Below the pieces are notes generated by a model. That model worked only from the letters and a program-made list of their open reading frames with translations. It was not told the DNA's origin and did not search any database. Source: Liolophura sinensis (taxonomy: Eukaryota; Mollusca; Polyplacophora; Chitonida; Chitonidae). From it: 64,000 nucleotides of DNA. This document shows, piece after piece, positions 35,701 to 50,700 of this stretch (its first letter is position 1; each line of letters starts with the position of its first letter). The DNA lies in the NCBI RefSeq assembly GCF_032854445.1, contig NC_088300.1, positions 13,049,191-13,113,190 on the forward strand, in the 5' to 3' direction. A program made the translations under genes and the position numbers.

Positions 35701-38700
35701 TTGCTATCCAGCACAGCCTGATATCTATTCTGAGAATTATCATATATCCAAGCCACAATTTATTTTTTTAATTTATCTGACTATTGCTCAATGCCATACT
35801 CAAGAATATTTTTGCATATACAATAGCGGTCAGATATATGGATCGAGTTAACAAGACTAACGGAAGAAATTAACAACCTATGGAACGTTTCTGACAAACT
35901 TTTCTCATACCCTATGTACAGATGCTGTATGCCCCCCATATTTTTTTAAGTCACACAAGTGCTTACTGCCATTTAACTCTCAATAACTGCTAACTGTCCC
36001 CAAAGCTCCAACAACAACGACAGTGAGATCATCCAGAAGTTCCCTGTTCAATGCCAGGGTTAACCCAGAGTTATAAACAATGATGTGCAACAGGATACAT
36101 GTACGATGAAGCTGTCTTTGACAAATACTGAGAGTTATCTCCCATGTCTTTTGGATCATGCTGAAAGGTGTAACCAACAGGTTACTCATTAGATTCTGTC
36201 TGCTCTCTTGTGTTTCAGGCAATCAGAAATGTGGGAATAAATGCTTGAATATATGAAAGTGAATGTTGTCTATCTGAAAATCATGTAAAACACATTTTTT
36301 TGTTGTTGCACGTGAATCCACTGTCTGGAGTTGAAAAAACCAATCACATTCCAATCTCAAACAACCTCTGGCATATTATATATGAATAATACTCAAATTT
36401 CTCATCCTGTTTGCATGCTTTTGAGCAGTGGACATTTATTTTCACACACTGTCAAAAATATTTCATTTAGCAAGTTAACTAATTAAACAGACAATCCAAG
36501 AAAATGATTTCTCCTTCTGGTGAATGTAGAATGATTTAACATTGTGAATGACTCTAAAACCATTTCAGAGGGCCTCTGTGGCTCAGTTGGTTAGCGCGCT
36601 AGTGCAGGGTAATTAGGCAGGCCTCTCACCAATGCGTTTGCTGTGAGTTCTTCAGTAAAAGATAAACTGATCAAAGGGCAACACAAGTGTTGTTTCTCAC
36701 CTCATTCTGGCTTCCTCTCCGGCTGAATGTGGGAAGGTTTCCCCTGGGCTCTGCCCAGTTTCCTCCCACCATAATGCTGGCCGCCATTGTATAAGTGACA
36801 TATTCTTGAGTAAGGCATAAAACACCAATCAAATAAATAAACAACTAAAATCATTTCACTAATTAGGCCTACACGTACTTCAGTGTATCATATCATTGTA
36901 AAAATTTTGAACCCAAAACAGAATTTCTAGATCACATTCTCAGAAATCAGAAATATAAAGGAAATATAAGCATGAGTGGTTACCTGCAATTCCTTGTTGC
37001 TTGTCTGGAGTTTTGACACTTGTGTTGTCAGTTCCTGGTTCTTCTCCACTTGTCGCTGAAGCTGTTCTGCCAGAGTAGTCTTCTGAGCTGTTAGCCCCTG
37101 GATAGAGTAGTGAGGTACAATGAACATTCAAATACAAATATGGTGATTAAACTAGGAACACATGAACAGTTATGGGGCTTTTCCAAACTGAATGCTGCTC
37201 CATGGAAAGCCCAATTGATTGGATTGTTTTTAACGCCATCTCAAGATTTTTTCACTTACACTGTGCTAGTCACTTCTGTGAATGGAGGAAACTGGAGTGA
37301 TAGGGTTATTAAAACCACAGACCTTCAACAATTTACTGATAAACTTTACAATGTGTCATGCACATGAGAATGCACAACATACTGGTGGAAGAGAAGTTCT
37401 TCAGTAAAAGATAGACTGATCAGAGGGCAATACAAGTGTTGTTTATCACCTAACTTTACCAAGGGCCCTTCAACAGGGAGAGCTGGGGAACAAATAATCA
37501 GGCATGATACTTGATAAAAAGAGAGGCACGTGTATTTTACTTTATCCAGTAGAAACATCTATATGTACATGTATGTAGTAAATATTAGGACAGGTCTGAC
37601 AACAGCTGTAAGAAACAGCATTTAATACAAGTGTAGCACGTGCCCTTAGGCTGAACTTGGTAACATATATCTAGGCACAGACCTAGCCACGACAGGAGAC
37701 CCAATTCAACCTAACAAATTGCAGATGTTACTGTAACAATGATGATGAAATTTATTCCGTGAAAATACAACACCTGTTCTAACATACAATCCCCATAAGA
37801 AAACCTATGCTACACCTCTGTTTGACCCTATCTACAAGTAATACGTAGTTGCCACAGTGCTCTTCCGGCAACCTCGTCCGTCACGGCAACTTCGGTAATT
37901 ACTGTAACCCATTGACACTAGCAGCCCAGCTAGCTTCTATCGCCCTCCTGCAACCAGTATATGGTAGTCCCAGTTTCCTTCAGTTCTGCGCAGTATCTCC
38001 CAGCTTACACGGCACCCCGTCCCTATATGGCAGTCCCGATTTCCTTCAGCCCTGTGCAGTACCTCCCGGCTGACATGGCACCCCGTCCCTACACGGCAGT
38101 CCCGGTAGTTACAGCAGCTCCGGCATGCTCGAACATGAGCTATAAAGCCTAGTCACATATGTATATAAACGCTCTTCAGTCATGTCTATTAGGCCTGTAC
38201 AGTATTTACAGTATTCAACTCCCTCTCGATTAGCCTATATAAGCGACAGTTAAATGCCCCGGGGATCTACACACCCACCGCACCAGCTTGCTGCTTCTTC
38301 CCTCACTGTTCGATGCTCTGATTTCAAACCAGCTACCCGGTCCTCGAAATCGCCTGCCTTATATAGAACAAACCACATGGCTATCCGTCTAGACATGTCA
38401 TCAAACATGGCAGGTCATCTCCAACCAGGAAGTGAATTCGCTAAACTGGTACATTAGTGTGGATTACCCTTTACTGCGATAATCAATCAACCAGTCAATC
38501 ATCAGTATACTCAAACTTCATTGACAGATAACAGGACGACGATACAGGAAGGTATAATGTTTAATACATGACCGTAGAGGTCACGACTACGACCACACAG
38601 CTGACCATCACAAAGTCCGGTAACTCTGTTATGCAAGTACTGTACCTATATTATATTTATACATCTTCATTGTGGCAATGTGGTGATGCTGATGACATAT

Positions 38701-41700
38701 ACACATATAAGATTACAATATTACTCATAAATTCCTTCGAAATTGCTTGCCACTATTATCTACTGGATCTCTTTTTTGTCCTGTTCAACTAAATGAATCA
38801 ACTAATGATGTTGCAGGTTAGGACTTTAATAAAGCTGTGATTGGGTAACAATTACTATGACACCCAATACGAAAATAAAGCATTGCTGTGTTTGATATTT
38901 TGAGACATTTGAGACTTTTCAGCAGAACTCACCTTCACAACATCCTTAAACTCCAAATTTTCCATTTCCATGGATGAGAAGTGAATGGTCAGCAGATCCA
39001 GATGGGCCTGCACATTCTCAGCCTCATGCTTCCTCACAGCAGCATCCGAACTACCCTATAACAACAACAACAAGTGTCAACATTGTCCAGTGTATGTTCT
39101 CAATTCTAATTTCCTCCCACCTGAGAGTGAAATTGACACTGTGTGAGAAATCCATGAACACGCGTGTTGTAAGACCACAGGGAAGTATATACCCAAAACC
39201 ACCTTTACCAGTACTCATCATTTTTTTCTCACTTTGTAAATAGTAAAAATTTGAAACAGTATTTGTAAATGTAATTGTCATGACACCCTTGGTTCAAACA
39301 GCTCGCTACCTTACATGTACATACTAAAACATAAGATATCATTTTACTCAATACCCCGAATAACGTGTAAAGGTAGTCTTGGATATCAATTTCAACAGTC
39401 CTTCCACTTCATATGCTAACTTATTTTTGAGCAGCATTTTTTCCCTTGAACAATACAACCATAACCTGCCCACTAGTCATGCCAGTAAGACTCTGAAGAA
39501 CAAATGAGAGATATGTTGGAAACACAACCTAGTTACAGATGGCTTCCAATCAAAACAATGCTTTAGCCAAATGATTCAACAACAGCTCTATGCATCACAA
39601 CTTACCGCAATGAGTAGTATGGAAGTGTGGCTGAAAATCTCAGTTGTTGAAACTTACAGGTAGGTATTTGTTGAACTATGAGGGGTATCGAGTGAGTCAG
39701 TGAGTGCTTAGAGTCTGTTTGTATATTTCTCTGTTGGGGCTATTGGCCTTAAAAAATGTTTTCAATCAAATTTAATATTTACTTACCAAGACTGAAGTTC
39801 ATCAAATTTCTAAAAAACAAACCGACTGGTTGGCAAAAATACCATACAATAATCTATATACAAACAAAGTACTGGACAGGCCTCTTCTAAAGCTAAGACA
39901 TTCGTCTTTCATGAAGAATTTAAAGATGTTTATTCTTAACAATCTTTGTATATTAAACTCATAAGTATAATAATTTAAAGAAACTAAGCAGATGATTGTC
40001 GAATGTTCATGGAAAATACTGCAATCTTATATAGATGATATGAATGACAGCAATAAGTGCATGCTCAAGTTAAACCACATCCGTCTGTCTTGAGTGAGTG
40101 AGTGAGTGCTTGGGGTTTAATGTCATACTTAACAATTTTTCAGTCATATGACAATGAAGTAATCCTTAGAGTGCATGTAATGTGCCGCCTTGTTGTAGGA
40201 CGGATTTCCACCGCTCTTTTATCTAGTGCTGCTTCACTGAGATGCCTTACCGAAGGCAAGTAAGCTGCACCCCCTGAGCCATTATACTGATATGGGTCAA
40301 ACAGTCGTCAAGCGAGGAAGTAACAATTTCCTCTTTTAAGGTCTTGGGTGTGACTCGATCCAGGATTGACCCTGGATCTACCACCTCCCGAAGCAGTGAG
40401 GTGTATAGAAGTGTGCAAAACAACAGCGAGTTTTGAAACAATGGCATAGGTTGATGTTTCAGTATTGCACATGGTATATTCCTAGAATCAAACTGACTTA
40501 CCTCAAACTTACAACCAGCTGATTGGAATTTACAAGGTTTAGGTTTATTGGGACAGGCTTTTAAATGTTGTGGTAACTGAAAGACAAAAAGGTCCAGCAA
40601 TAGAATCTGTGCTTACATGTATAGGCCCAGAAAAAGAGCTAAAATTCTCCTTACGTTATATGAACAACAGCATCCTGAATGAAGGTGGAGATATATTATT
40701 CAACACATTGTGTGTAGTGGTACTGTAAGTCACATGGTCACTCAGTGATGGGATATGGAAATAATCTAATTGCTCACCCTTTTCGGACATAAAAGAGAAA
40801 CTTCCAGTGCAATTTATGCACATTTGATTTTGAAAACAAACCAACGTTGGTTGGATTGGCCAGTTTCAGGCCTTCAGAAAAAGTATAATTATATCAATTA
40901 ACACAGAATAATTCCCTGAGAATATGCTTGATTAAACACTTAACAAACGTTGACGAATTAGAGTATATGGACTCAGTACCACATGCATCCTCGCCCAATA
41001 TGAGGGTTAGTAGTATTTCCGTATCCTGTGACTGAGTATACACCACACAAAAAATTTATCCTGCAAAAGACCAGTCAATTCAGTGCAGAAGACCTACTTA
41101 TTTAAATGAATCGCTTCAGTGATGTAACCACTGTTTTCACAACAGAACCAAGGGAGATAACCTCGTCAGCAGACATATACAGCTGCAGACCCGCCCCACG
41201 TGATTGTTGCCATACAACAAAAGTTGGAGTATTTTGTCTGATATCTAACAAATGTACCTACAAGTACCAACAATCAGAACAGATGCTTCAAAACTCTGTA
41301 CACAATTACGTGTACATATATAAACATATAAAATTAAGTGGTAATGTGGTTACTACAGTGTACACTGTGCCTTATGACACATTTTCTCCCTATCTAATAT
41401 GTACTTAATTAAATCCCGCAACCCACTACCTGAGTAAAAGATTTAACAACATGCTCCCAGATGGGACAGAGATCCTGAACACAGAATAAACGACTAACCT
41501 GCATCCTTTGAAATGGTTTAACAGCGCAGTTGTAGGGGCAGTTTATCAATACGGCTGGGCAATCATTATCTATGTGCCTCTGAAGCAAGAACACATTCAA
41601 TGAGACAGTGTACGGCTGACAATTACATTGGTATGGAAAACGCCTCATGTATTACTGTGTGCTGTATGCTATGTGAATAAACACATTCCAGCCTCACAAA

Positions 41701-44700
41701 CACTGTGCCCTGACCACCATAAGGACTGAATCCTAAGCAAAAACGGTTAGATTTGTGTCATTTATTTCAATTACTGGTGTTGTAAACTGTTTTGGAGAAG
41801 CACTAATTCTTCAAACAAACCAATATTTCACAGATCATATATCCTATCACACATGTATATGTATGTTATCTGTCAACAACATTTTTACACATTCATGTAT
41901 AAAAAAAAAAGCTAGACTGAGCTTGGGGCGTGCCTCCGTGGTCCAGTGGTTAGCGTGCAAGCGCAGCACAATGGCTCAGGAGCATCTCACCAATGCAGAT
42001 GCTGTGAATTAAAGTCCACCTCATGCTGGTTTCCTATTTAGTGGGAAGCTCTGTCAGCAGCCTGTGGATGGTTATGGGTTTCTCCTGAGCCTTACCCAGT
42101 TGTATGATGGAAATATTTTTATACAATGTACAATGTAAAACAATGAAATAAATAATTGCATTCATTTTCACTTCTGTGGCCCATAAAATCTGACAAAAGC
42201 AAAAGGTGCAATAAAATTAGACAACCTTTATGTGGTCAATCAGTTTAAATAATTTATTTGCCTGCTATATTCAAGTACATGTACAGTATATTTTATTTAT
42301 ATTACTGCAATAATGCTAACAGGCAGAGAACCCATGCAGAGCCTGAATAAAGTTGATCATTTTTAAAGTGACACATTTTGATCCCTACATCCACCTTAAA
42401 CAGCCACTTGTTGGATAAACTGCATTTATATCAGCCTTTTTACATGTAAAGGTGTTTGCAGAAATTGGGTATATGTACATCTCTCTGACAAAACTTAAGT
42501 CCTGCATTCAACCTGATGGCTGCAGCAAGAGCAGTGCAGGTTTAAGGCTGATTCAAGAAATTTCGAAGGAACAAAGACTAAAAACTGTCAATGATACAAC
42601 ACAGCCTCAACACAAACAATACTCAGATGAAAAGCATACCTGATAAGTATCAAAGACCACATCTATCCCACAGTTTTTACAGTTCACCAGTCTCTTACTA
42701 CACTCGTTCTCTAGGTGACTGGCCATTGCGTCTGGGGCCACAAAATCTCCACATCCATTGCTACAGCTGACTCGCTTGAAAGAACAGCTCTCGGTATGAT
42801 TCTACAAATCAAATTTTACACAGGCACATTAACATGTAAACAGTTTGGATCTCGTGAAAACAAGAAGCTCAATATGATATCTCAAAACATTTCTTGTCTT
42901 ACAAGTTTTTGGGGGTCATTACAAATACATGCACACATCTCCCTCATTAGTAAGCTGTTGTTGAGGATAAACCTCCCTATTCCCCTGCAGTGTTAGGCTT
43001 ATAAGTGAAGCACTGTGTGTGAATTTTTTTAACCAATGATGGTCTTTGACATAGTAATTTAGGAAAGAAGACTGCCAACATTCTGATTGTTAATTGTAAA
43101 CTTTCAATGAGTAATAACATGATAACCAAGCCTCTGCCAAGATACAAAATCAAGAGGTTTTTCTCAGTGAAAGCATGTATATTTATATGTTGTGTGCAAC
43201 AACAACTTTAGCAAAAATATTTGCTGGACATATTTGTGATTGTGTTATATTGTAGGATGTGTTGTAATGAAGGATGTTGTAAAGAGGGAGTTGTGTATAT
43301 GCAAATACAGTATTCTAAAGTGGCAAATGATATTCTTCAAAGAACACAATTCCACTGGAGTTTTTCAAAACCATTAGGTTCGCTATCGGCACTGCTGTTT
43401 TGCTAGCCTCCAACCATAGTGTAAACATGAAGCTGAATAGCTATTCTAATTCTTCAACCTTTTCAACCACCTCTGCAACCAATATTTTGAAACATTCTGG
43501 GAGAACTATGGGGTGTAGAGAAACAGTTTTATGAAGCTTGGATCTTTAAGACCTGAACTTACCATTTTAGAGTCATTTTCATAATAAATGTATGCATAAA
43601 TTCTACAGAGAAAGAGTATGTTGGCAGGTGAAAATGTTGAAGATTTACAATAACTGACAACTGTTCTTGATACCTTGAATTAATTCTTTGGGAGGACAGG
43701 TATGAAAGCCAGGAAATCCAACATCGCCAACAGCAACAATACTGGATTATGTAGAGTGAAATAAATCAATTCCAACTGTGCCTAAACCCCAAGCCCTCGC
43801 TCACTCACTCACTCTCTCTAACTGTCCCTTTGTTGATCGCCCTCAAGTCATGATATCAGTACTTGTATTAACTTCACTGGTATATAACTGTTCCAGGTAT
43901 CTTGCTCACAAGAACATGTGAATTCCAAGAGGGCTGATAGCAGCCATTTTATATGTAGAGTGCTGAAATCTGTCCCTGCTGACCTCAAGCCACCATGGCA
44001 GTATGACATGGTTGGAAACTGTTCAAGATATCTCGTACCACAACAAACATGATGATCAGGAATCCAAGATGGCTACACAGCAGCCATACTGGATTACTCA
44101 ATTGTGTGTGGAAAACTCAATTCCCAATTCTTCCTTCTCCAACCAAGCCATTGTATAAATGTAAAGGTGAACTTGGTTGGTTAAAAACGCTCCACGATAA
44201 TGTCTTGTCAACATGGACAGTCCAATGCATGCCATACATGTAAGCATTGTCCTAAAATGTGCTTGCACATGAACATGCACAATGTAGGACAGCTGACTTA
44301 TTACAGTGGCTAAAATCCGTATCAGTTAGGCAATTTACCTTAGTTAGAGTTAATTTAGATTTAACTCAGAGCTTGCCTGTAGGAGACACACGAAAGCAAA
44401 TCTTCAGCTCTATACATAAAGTTCTGAAACTGTGAATTTGGTAATTTACGGTTAATATGCACACAGAACATCAGTGGTGGAACATTCCCCTTGTGTCACT
44501 GTGCGTCATATGCATGTAAAACTTCCAGGCTATACGTGCTGTACTTTTTGAGATGCTGTTTAACTTTAATTCTAATAAACAATTTACACAAAGTCAAGAA
44601 TTTAGTAATTTAGAGTATTTAATCTGTACAAACCGAATCCACGATGGAACATCCCCCTCAAGCTACTGACATCTACACGTGTGCAAACTTTGAACTCACG

Positions 44701-47700
44701 TGCAGTACTTTTGAAATACCACCCCTAACATTTTTTTTTTAACTTTGTTTCTAATACAATACAGTAAGTTAGAAATTCAGTAATTTCCACTTTTTAATTT
44801 GTACACACAGAACCAACGAAGGAATATCTCCCTCGTGTGCTCTACAAGTGCGCAAACCCTGATCTCAATACTTGCAGTACTTTTTCAGATACCTTCCCTT
44901 ACAGTTTCATTGTTTTCATTGTTCTCTGTGTTATTGGATACTGACACTGACACCGACGCAGGTTGACCCATAAAGTATGCCTTGTGCCCTGTACAAGCAC
45001 AGCTGAAAAATGACACATGACTTTCATTGATAACATGTAGTTTAGTACTCTTCACAAGGTCACCTAGAAAAGAAAACCTTTTTAGATTATAGGTTTAATA
45101 TCTGCATGTACATGTAGCATTTCTACAAGTCTGATATACATGTACTTTAAGAGCAAGGCAAACACAGACAACTGATAACTTTTCCAACAAAATACTTACA
45201 GATGCTTAACAAAATATGATTTGTTTTTCTTTTCATTTTGTGTTCTAGTCAAGCCTGGGATTTGCCACAAAATGTTTTTCCCAACATTTACTAAGCCAGC
45301 AAACCATGGTATGATCCTGGTCAGAAAGTCAGTTTGTATGTGGCATCATTCATTACATACAACAAAAAGCTCCAGATCCTGTACTTGACATCATTAGCGC
45401 CTCCTATGAATTACACGTACTGCAGACTGTTGGATCAGATTTCAACCCTCTTCTGAACACTGTATCAATTTCAACTGTGGTATCCGCACAAGAATTCACA
45501 AACACAATCAATCAAATTGAATTTAAACTCACAGTAAATACGAGATCCCGAAATTAACCATTTATAGGGCATGGTACACTTGAATTAGCAGCTCCTTTGA
45601 ATTACTGCAGACTGTGGAACCAGATTTCAGACTTGTTCTAGACACTGTTTGTTTCAACTTTCACTGTGGTATCCTTCAAGAAGAAAAGTTATAAACACAG
45701 TTAATCTGATTGGCTTGTTTAAAGTCACAGCAAATATGCAATTCTGAAATTTAATGTCTTTTAGGGGATGGTACACTTTAATCAGCTCCTGTGAATTACT
45801 GCAAACTGTTGGCACCAGATTTCAACTTGGACATACAATACAGCTGCATCCTAACCATCAATCCTACATCCACTGTGGGAGGATGGACAATGTACCATAC
45901 GCCCACTATATGCCCCCTATACGCCCACCCTGACCAAACACGCAGTCATCCTCTGCTTACCATATGCGAAGTGTCGGCCCACGGTCCGCGAACAGTCCGT
46001 TTATGGTAGTGCCAGCATATCATTCTACGACATTCACGCACTTGTGAGTTTGATGTAATGACATTGGACATGTAGGCCTTGCATTAACCTGGAGTTTCAA
46101 GCCGTAAATGAAGGACTAGTACCTGTACGATTTAAACTGTTAAAATAATTCTAAAGTCTAATGCGAAATGCTCTATAAATTTTTGGAACTTTATAATTGA
46201 TTTTGAGCATATCATTTGCACACACGAGACTATGATATTTTGTGAAAGGTAATTATTTGGGCTATTCTAAAGTAACAGCAAAAAAATCTCTGGTTTAGAT
46301 CTAACTTTTCTCTTGTGTGTTTTCATAATGCATACATTGATAAGTAGAGGAATATTCTCAAAACATGTGATACAATTTAGGACACATGTATATAGCAGCC
46401 ACCATCCCACAAGTTTACATTTACATGTATACAGGGCTGCATATGATTGGGCTCATCGTGCGCAAACTTAAATTAAACACGTTTTTGTGCTTATGAAAGT
46501 TAATAAACGACAGAATCGAGAATTGTGAAATTGCGGATACAATACAGGGACTTGAGTTCAAAAGGAAACCATTAACATGTAAACCTTTATACAGTGGTTA
46601 TTCAGTAGTGTGAATTTTGTTAATTGTAGGCCTTGTGTAACTCATTACATATACAATTTCAATATGTGGGTGTGTGATGTGTGTCAGCCTACATGCTTAT
46701 ATACAACTACAGGCACTTTAAAAAAACCTAAGTCAACAATCCTGTGTAATTTTGTATTCAACATAAAACTGTGGTAAATTTACCAACTAAGCCAACTCAA
46801 GTGTTTCCAAGAGAGTTGTACAGTGCGAACTTCAGAGAAAGCAATGTGTTGTATATGCATATACTTGTTATCACATAACTCTGCCACAAATGCCTCTGAT
46901 TGGGCTTGTTATTTAATAATTAGTGAAGTAATTTATGTTATATACAAAATATCCTATACTCGAGATTCACGGGGCAAGCTTGAATCCTCTGTCCTCGAGA
47001 GAACGGTGTTTATGGGTGGCGGACCAAAACAGTAGGGGTCACAAACAGTAAGCTATTAGAAATGGAATTTTGTGTGAAATCTGTGTGCAAGTAAATACGC
47101 TGCCAGCTATCACTGTTACAGGAAATCGGTCCGTATTTAGCGTTAAGGCATGTGACAACCATGGGCCGACGGGCCGACAAGGATCATGTTACGTGTATGA
47201 AGGTACACGATCAGCATATGAAGATACATGATCGGCCTGCGAAGGTACATGGCACGGTCAGCGTATGAAGGTACATGGTCGGCGCAAGCAGGTACATGGT
47301 GCGTATGAAGGTACATGGTCGGGGTATGAAGGTACACAGTCGGCGTTTGAAGGTACATGTTTACCATATTATACGCTGAATATGGGCCGACCGTCAGTAC
47401 ATATCCTGCAAATTACTGCAATTGTTGGACCAGAAGTAATAAAACAGATCAGTTTGTCTATGACATGAGCCATCTGTGATGGTTTCCAAGACAATGTCTA
47501 GACTTCTTGTATCACGTCATCATCCTCTCAGAAAACTCACCCACCAATTCAGCCACAGCTTATGACTTATTTCAACATCTGACTTTTCTGGTTATTTCAA
47601 CACTAATGATACACTACCAATCCAAAGCTCTTGTAACTGTGTGCATCCCATGTAGTCTTGAGAATAACCACAACTGTACTTTTAAAACATATGCCACTGC

Positions 47701-50700
47701 TCTGCTGTTGTCTGTGAAAGGCTTTAGATAGCTCAGTTATTGGTAAAATCTTCCAAATGGTCTGGACTTGTCCAAAAATCGAGACACCAGACATCTGAAG
47801 CATCATGTTGAAGGAAGACAGCTGGCATGGTTTCCTCAAGTAAAACTTGGGCACTGTAGAATGACAGTTACAGAGGGATAACTACAGTTATATTCCTCAG
47901 CTGGTTGGTATCCTTACTAGCTTTTGTCACTCATCTCTAACAGCTTCTTCCATGCTCTCCATTCTGTTATACTTCTGATAATATGATGGACAGAAAGACA
48001 AATTTGTCTTCAGTGTCACTGTTAAAGCCATTTGTGAATTTCTGAAGCTGAGTTATTGTCCACATGGTCGCATAGGAAATAACACTATAGGTTCACAACC
48101 GTTATGGTATACATGTATGTCTCCAGCTGATGTGATTTTCAACAAAAATCAGTCCCTGGAAACAGGCTCCAGCTAGTGTGACATATTCAGAACACACCTG
48201 AATCTGTGCAACCGTCAATGGTTGATGAAAAAAACAAACACTTCCTGCAGAGAACTTGTTGGAGACGGAAAACGTGGCACAGCTACTATATTTTAAGCCC
48301 TCTGCAGCTCTATGCGAGTTAACATCAAAAGTTAACATTTAACACACTCTGAATGCCACTAAATTGACTTTTTCAGTCTGCAACAACAACTGGATGGTTT
48401 GAACAGTACACGGTAGATGGCCTACCAACAATCTGATATTGCGGTTCCAGTGGTTTAGATCTCCGGCATTGTACATGATAAACCATACCTCCAATACGTA
48501 TATGTAAACTGTGCAATATATAGGTGTGGACGGCTTGGATGAAAATCTGTAAAACAACATAGAAACTGTTATACATATATTAAAGCCTACAAAAAAAAAA
48601 TATAAAAGGATGTTAACTATTCCACAATTTTCTCACAAGAACAAGTTCCAACATCCTTGATGTCATACACAGAAATACTGTTATAAATGTAATTCTTCAA
48701 CAGATTTAATAATAATAATAACTAAGGCTCTTTGTATCAAATACAACTACATGTATGTCAAAGTATTTTATACTTTTGTATAGTAATTCATCAGTTTTCT
48801 CACATATGTGCAATCTATCACTTTGTTGTCTTTTTACAAGAGTGATCTTTTCCATCTGACAATGTTAACTGTTAAATGTGTTGTGCTAGAAACTCTGAAG
48901 TAAAATGACAACATATTTTGTGCCTGTTTATCTGATTGTATTTATTTATTTGATTGGTGTTTTATGCCGTACTCAAGAATATTTCACTTATACGACGGCG
49001 GCCAGCAATATGGTGGGTGGAAACCAGGCAGAGCCCGGGGGAAACCCACAACCATCCGCAGGTTGCTGACAGACCTTCCCACTTACGGCTGGAGAGGAAG
49101 CCAGCATGAGCTGGACTTGAACTCAAAGCGACCGCATCGGTGAGAGGCTCCTGGGTTATCTGATTGTAACATAAAGATATGCTCAGAATGTTTCCATTCT
49201 ACACACACAATCACAAAGTCAAGAGAAATATTAAACTACAAGCAATTGTACAGGCAATTGTATATCAGTGTGTCCTCCATCCTGAGAGGTTGTGACGATT
49301 CAAGCTACATGTACAAACTAAAACACAAACATCAATTTTACATGACATGCATACATACCGTGTGATGTCATCTTGAGGATGTTGCTGCTCATGTGTTTGC
49401 TGCTACAAATCAAACTGATTCACCATCGTTCATACGCGAATGTGTTCAATAATAATTCCTGCTGCTGTCATCAACAAGAGCCAAGATTTCGTGCACGCGT
49501 TTTCCAATATAGCTATATCATGTTGCAAGTTTTTTGGAAGACAAACAGCAAACCCAGTGGTGATGGGTCTGGTGTAGTGGAATAATGAGGGTCAACAAAA
49601 CGAAATATATACATGCATATTATTGTAGGATCTAGAAGCCTCATGTATTTACAGTACCAAAAAACTATCCGGTATGTACATGTACATTTTTTTAGAGTAA
49701 TTAACATTGAACCATCACCGGGTGGATCTTTCAGTCAAAACTGATTTGGCCTGTAAAGAATTATGGCCACAACATTGGGTACCAGGAGACAGCAAGACAA
49801 CTTCTCATGGACCACCCTGTCTGTAACTTTGTAATAATGAGATTGGTGGAACAGGTGTCAGGGTGGTGTTTGGTAAAGAAGTGACTAACATTGGTAAACA
49901 CGTTTATTACACATGTACCCCTAGGCCCAAGTCAAGATTTAGTCTCAGAAAATGTTCAGTATTGCTCACCTGTTTAAAGGAGAAGAAAATTTAAATATCA
50001 ATCAAATACTACTGAAAAGAGTTTGCGTTTCTTCACAGGTGCATATCATAAAAAAATTCTAATATGTACCTTAAGTTGATAAATTATGATTAATGTCAGC
50101 CCGAAAATCTGGTGTGGGCGACTTCATTTTGCCTAAGAACTAGTCGAGAAGTCTTCTGTGTTAGGGGGAGAATTGCCGTTGGAAACCGCCGAAGTGCAGT
50201 TCGTACATTTCTGGTAGAACTTTTCTTCCCAAGAGGTAGCGAACAGTATAGTTTGTTTTTCACTGGACGATCTGGAAACTGGAATGTTGGACGTAGGTTC
50301 TGAGTTTACACGGACAAGCTGGCAATTTTAACGACTCTCATTGGCTGAAAGGCAACACACCCCCAGCATTAACTACAGGATGTTAAAGATGGGGGATGCG
50401 ATGAACTCAGCGATTTATGCCAGCTTTGCCGTTTTTCGGCTTTATGTGTATGGCGAGACAAATTGCAAAATTATGCAGCAGGCACCACCAGATAGACAAA
50501 AATGTGCTCTTTTTAGCCTATAGTGTCATGTTTTTAAATTTTCTTCTCCTTTAAGAGAGGCACTTCCAAGGATATACAGAATGTACAATCAATACACAGA
50601 AAATGGTGGTAAATGTAAGTAAGGTACGTATATATAAACAATGAAACAGCTGAATGGATGTGGATGAACTATAATGGATTAAGCCTCATGAGCATGGCAC

